DNA from: Tubiluchus corallicola | Taxonomy: Eukaryota; Priapulida; Priapulimorpha; Priapulimorphida; Tubiluchidae | Assembly: GCA_030141605.1 (NCBI GenBank) | Contig: JAQGDQ010001789.1 | Location: forward strand, 1 to 25,551 | Direction: 5' to 3' | Length of the DNA stretch: 25,551 nucleotides | Shown: one piece after another, positions 11,154 through 17,100 of the stretch | Layout of the letters: every line of letters begins with the position of its first letter | Numbering within the stretch: position 1 is the first letter of the stretch | Notes under the pieces: generated by a model | What the model was told of the DNA's origin: nothing | The model's input: only the letters and a program-made list of their open reading frames with translations | Databases searched by the model: none | Program-made: the position numbers and the translations under genes

Positions 11154-14100
11154 TTCTAGTTACGTAAGTCTTTCAAACAGGTAAGGATAATGCGAAGTAA
11201 TCATAACTTTGTACGGAAAGTTTTTTGAAACATACTTTAAAATTCCGTGTACTACTCCTTTAAATTTAATAAGTTTGGAGGAAGCAGCTGTGTAACAAGG
11301 CAACGTTTGAATTTCATGACAACAAGATTGTTAATTAATGCAGTACGTCTGCTACTGATGAACTATTTCAGTTATGGATAGTAATCCACTCAACTCTGTT
11401 CTTCATTAAAGCAAAACCGGGACCTAATGTTAAACTGCAAGTCAAAACAATCTACTCTTTAAAATATTGAAACGCAACATGCTATTTTTTTTAAAATGAC
11501 TTACGTGAAAGAATTATTACCACACAAATACAATTTCACGTTCGAGCCGCTAGTTCTTCACTGTTACATGCATTTCACAATTCGTTATTTAGACGGGCAC
11601 TAGCGCCTGCATTTCACCATTCGTTATTTAGATGGGCACTAGCGCCTGCATTTCACCATTTGTTATTTAGACGGGCACTAGCGCCTGCATTTCACCATTC
11701 GTTATTTAGATGGGCACTAGCGCCTGCATTTCACCATTCGTTATTTAGACGGGCACTAGCACCTGCATTTCACCATTCGTTATTTAGACGGGCACTAGCG
11801 CCTGCATTTCACCATTCGTTATTTAGACGGGCACTAGTGCCTGCATTTCACCATTCGTTATTTAGACGGGCACTAGCGCCTGCATTTCACCATTCGTTAT
11901 TTAGACGGACACTAGCGCCTGCATTTCACCATTCGTTATTTAGACGGGCACTAGCGCCTGCATTTCACCATTCGTTATTTAGACGGACACTAGCGCCTGC
12001 ATTTCACCATTCGTTATTTAGACGGACACTAGCGCCTGCATTTCACCATTCGTTATTTAGACGGGCACTAGCGCCTGCATTTCACCATTCGTTATTTAGA
12101 CGGGCACTAGCGCCTGCATTTCACCGTTCGTTATTTAGACGGGCACTAGCGCCTGCATTTCACCATTCGCTATTTAGACGGGCACTAGCATTTGTATTTT
12201 GTCATTTGCTAGTTAGATGGGCGCTAGCGCCTGCATTTCGCCATTTGCTAGCTAGATGGGCACTAGCGCCTGCATTTCGCCATTTGCTAGCTAGATGGGC
12301 ACCAGCGCCTGCATTTTGCCGTTTGCTACTTAGATGGGCACTAGCGCCTGCATTTTGCCATTTGCTACTTAGATGAGCACTAAGCGCCTGCATTTTGCCG
12401 TTTGCTACTTAGATGAGCACTAAGCGCCTGCATTTTGCCGTTTGCTACTTAGATGGGCACTAGTGCCTGCATTTCGCCATTTGCTAGTTAGATGGGCACT
12501 AGCGCCTGCATTTCGCCATTTGCTAGTTAGATGGGCACTAGCGCCTGCATTTCGCCATTTGCTAGCTAGATGGGCACTAGCGCCTGCATTTCTGAAACGT
12601 GTTGCATTAGCAAATTTCTAGCAGAGGTGATTGAAATTCATAAAAATTTGATCTTTATCTATTAGCAGGGTATTTTTTGCTTCACCACTGACCACCAGCA
12701 CCCCGTCTTCATCGTGGGACTCTCAGTCGGGATTTGAAGTGGTCAGCCCGATGGAACCCACCGATGCCACCTCTCTGACTCAGTCAACTCATTTTAAACC
12801 GTCGAAACCGGAGAAGCCGCCCCATCACTTGCCGGAGACAGTTAGTAAAAAACTGTAAGTGGACCGTACTCGTTAACTATACCTTTTTCAACAGTTAGCA
12901 CGAAACTGTAAGCGAAGAGCGCTTGTTAGTCGTGTCCTCTTTCGTTTTTATAAATTTTTGTAATTTTTGACATAAAAACTTTTTCTAAACTTTAGTGTTG
13001 TGTAGATTTCCATTTATAACTGATGGAGACTAAATAATTTTGTGGAAAATGTATAATGTTCTTGTGTTGAAAAGGTACAAAATAAATAAGTTTTTATATT
13101 TATATGTTCTCTTGTTTTATAAAGTTCGTTTATGATCAACTCTGAATTCCTTCAATGTGTTAATAAACCGAAGATTAGAGATTGAATTGTTTGTGTTATA
13201 ATCAAAAAATTTGTTACTCGCTTATTGTTAATCGTTAATAAACAGACATTTCAACAATGGTGGCTCCTAGTAGTGGGGGTGCTGCTTCAGAAAATTTTTA
13301 GCCATTGTTTTAATACTGTGTAAAATCAAACAAACATGTAATTTTAAAGTTGTAATTTGTAATTGTAATTTTGAACAAACAAACGTACAGAAATTTATAC
13401 ATAAACTTGATAAAATCCTAAACAAAAAATATAATTTTTACTTATTAATAACCTAAATTGTCGCAGTTCAGCAATACGCCGGTAGACGGTTTTTAAGCAA
13501 GTGACAACTGACAACAAACTGCGTGAGTGACAGTACTTTCTCTACCTAGCAGCAGACTTTAGTAGTGCAGGTACAGCATGTTATCTCAGACATGAGCACG
13601 TACAACAACCAAACACCACTGTGCTGGGCTGCGAAGCGAACAGTACTACCCTCACGCCCTCTGGTTCATTCCGTAAAGAAAGACCTAAAGAAAAAGACTC
13701 ATTATATTGAGTATTATTGATAATATTGAGTGAAAATAGGGGGTGCTGCAGTTCCACGGTACTTATACACGAGCTGCCACTATATTTCAAAGCCCAATGC
13801 AGGTTGTTTCCTCACTATAAACGTTGGCAATATGCAGCACTCTTCGACATGCAAATTCTGTTTATTATAACATCCATGATTGCATCGATATTCTTTGTTT
13901 TATTAGTATTTTTGATAATGGATGCCAGACCTATTAAAACATTGTCTATTGTTTTATGATTGCATTTGAACTTTGTATGTGTTTTTGATGATGAATGAAA
14001 AAATAGACAGAACGTCAAAACTACATATAGAAACACACAATCCATTTCCTAACCTTTTAAACGAGTGATTTTGCCATTGCCTTTCCAACTGTATTGTGGA

Positions 14101-17100
14101 TCAAATGTGGAGCCTTTCCGACTGTATTCTGGATCAAATGTGGAGCACACGTGGCTGGAGTATAGGAGCTGTCAAAACTTTCGACAAGTTTTTCGATGGC
14201 GGTAGAGTTAAATGGAACATACTACAGCAACGAAGAGTAGTAAATATGTGTTTTTAACTGCCACGTTCGGATGCAGGGCGGTAGAGTTGAATGAAACATA
14301 CTACAGCAACCGAGAGTAGTAAAGATGTGTTTTTAACTGCCACGTTCGGATGCAGAGCGGTAGAGTTAAATGAAACATACTACAGCAACCGAGAGTAGTA
14401 TAGATGTGTTTTTAACTGCCACATTCGGATGCTGGGCGGTAGAGTTCAATGAAACATACTACAGCAACCGAGAGTAGTATAGATGTGTTTTTAACTGCCA
14501 CATTCGGATGCTGGGCGGTAGAGTTCAATGAAACATACTACAGCAACGAAGAGTAGTAAAGATGTATTTTTAACTGTCACATTCGTATGCAGAAAAGCAA
14601 AATTGTAGCCAAGTTGAAAATGACGTGGCAAGTTTGGTCTCTTTCCTCCTGGTTTGTGTTTTGGTCAAGTTTGGTGTCTTTCCTCCTGGTTTGTGACGTG
14701 GTCAAGTTTGGTCTCCTTCCTCCTGGTTTGTGACGTGGTCAAGTTTGGTCTCCTTCCTCCTAGTTTGTGAAGTGGTCAAGTTTGGTCTCCTTGCTCCTGG
14801 TTTGTGTTTTCCATTTCCTGCACGGTATGTGTTCATTTTTTTCTTTATTTTGTTCAGGAACTAATTACAACTAATCCTTTTCAGTTGAATTTTCTATATC
14901 ACAGTTTGTGTGCACTTTGCGTTTTTATTTTCTCAGAGCGCATTAACTCCAAATATAGTCATCCCAAATATGGAAGTACCTTCCTGCTCCGCTGTAAGTG
15001 TTTTTTAATTTTTTGTTTTGTCTTCTCTTAATTGTTTTAAATCACCTCATTCACCTGTGTTAGTTGACCTCATGACATACGCGCGATTTCAGTTGATATG
15101 TTTTTTGTTTTGCCCTCACTGAACTATATTAAGTGACTCCATGACATATGTGCAACTTCAGTTATTTAACTATTGTTGAGCAACTAGAGTTGAACGAATG
15201 CTTTCTGAATAGACCACGTGTCAAGAATTTAGGAATATTGCAAAAAACAAGAAATTTTTGAGAAAAACAAGAGTTTAACTCTTTCAGGACCTAAAGCATT
15301 TGCTGCATTTTGCATGGCTTCATGAAAAACTGCTCTCACTAAGCAGCGATTACATTATGTTTGATAATTTTTGTAAGTTTAAGCTCCTCACACAATGGAT
15401 TTTCATGCAGTATTATATATGAAATGCATTTGTTTACCTTAGACAAATTCAAAATCGATTTTTGTCAAAAATCCAGAAAAAAGCTTTTAGTAACTGCAGT
15501 GTTTGCATTGTAACAATATGCAGTTTCACTTGTGTGAAATCAGCTAATGCAGAAAATTTCAACTATCCAGACACAACACTCCGATAAACTTTGGCCTCAA
15601 ATCTACTCTATTTCTAAGGTAAAATTCATGTTAAAAGATGAAACGACCTTAATTTTTCCTTGGCTGATCGGTTGGTTTTTCCTGGAATAGCAGCAGAACA
15701 CTGCACAACTTGGATGTAGCAAACAGGCGATCAATGAAATAGTGTGTACGATCACACAGGTGTACACCAGACTAAGCTACTCAATAGGCTAAGTTGGAGT
15801 GCCTGAAAAGGGCGTGTTTTTCTTAGTTTCATCCAAATTAAGTCACTTATAAATGTTTAAACAAATAACTTGATTGGATAGCCGAGATTCTGAATAGAGC
15901 AGTACCTAATTTGTAATCATTTAGTTATGTCTGCATTCATACGGTAGCAGAAAAGTCATAGGTCTTATAAGATTTATTTTGAATGGTGCAGCCCTGAAGG
16001 AGTTAAAGGCAGCCATTTTAGCAGACGGAGCTGAAACAAATGAACATCCTTGTAAAATAATATTATAATTTCTCATTTATAGAAAGAAAATCGAAATGAC
16101 GGAGAAAACGGCCTATAAGCAACAGTACCGGGGGAAACAGCCATCGCGGTTGCCGTTGCCGGTTCGTACGCTGGGAAGACCACTCGTCATGCCGTCGTCG
16201 GCGGATTCTGACGGCAGAGGCAAGCATAACAAGTTTGAACCAGATCCGGGTAAAATGGGCACGGCTGGGAGGAAATTAGACAGAGGTAAGTAGTGATGTT
16301 TCATATCCCACGGAGTATGAAGTTTACATACCTAGTTTGAATGAGAGGAAATGTGAAAAAGTTGAATTTAGCCTGGATTTGAACCGGGGTCCTTTGACTT
16401 ACTGTTTAATCTTAACCCTTTCATACCCGTTGTATCCCGTGGGATACGAGAACATTTTCTGCCTTTAAAATTAATAAAATTTTAAAACTGACATTTATTT
16501 GATCTGTTAATAGTTATTTTGATTTAAGCCAATAACAATAGACTAAAAATGGTGATAAAATGGCAAACTAGAAAATCTACATAGCATAAAAAACTGTGCC
16601 AGGTACAGTACTTTAGAGACGACTTTGTACAGATCAGCATAGCATGCATACTAAATGTCTTAAATACTTTAAAAAATTATCAGCAGTTGCAAAATGAAGC
16701 ACATTTATGCTTAAAAAATTAAACCACTCAACCACTTTATCCCTTTGCTGGTCAAAACAGTCCAATATTTACCTTTCAGGTGACTAAACTAATTCAGCAT
16801 TTGCAATGTTTACTTAATAATATATTTGACATTAGGATTTTAATAATTAATTACAGGTAAACAATGTGGAATCTTAAAATTTGTTTTCAAATGTTTTCAA
16901 AAACAAACAAACAAACAACAGTTGAAAGAGATGGAATGTCTGATCAATAAGACGTCACATTTTTCATAAACGATGGTTTCAGATTTATTCTGAACTTCTT
17001 GCCGCTCCTGATTTTACGATTCACTTGGTAGATTATTAGGTACCAGTTCTGCCTCTAGGCAAACTAGGCAGTTACCTAGGGCTCCAAATTTTGTGAGACG

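Larger units (their letters stand above)
12855..16082 (+). other. Largest KIF12 intron (3.2 kb)
   Basis: It holds a dispersed-repeat copy (13786-13935), an 80-bp array and a 37-bp array (14190-14815), a splice-flanked pseudo-exon (14937-14993) and a piggyBac-like MITE (15279-16002). The stretch 12855-13780 is AT-rich with nothing recognised. Confidence 0.7.

Noticed and set aside
11660-12376. 238-residue plus-strand repeat protein
   Set aside because: Period 39 bp is 13 codons, so any stop-free unit gives a long frame; the unit derives from a dispersed repeat and frames break where units are 40 bp.
13581-14045. Short frames on both strands
   Set aside because: They lie in the intron over a dispersed repeat, with no domain and no splice-phase link to KIF12.
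16376-16386. tRNA or SINE on the minus strand from box B GGTTCAAATCC
   Set aside because: No matching box A at the right distance was found; kept only as a possible remnant.
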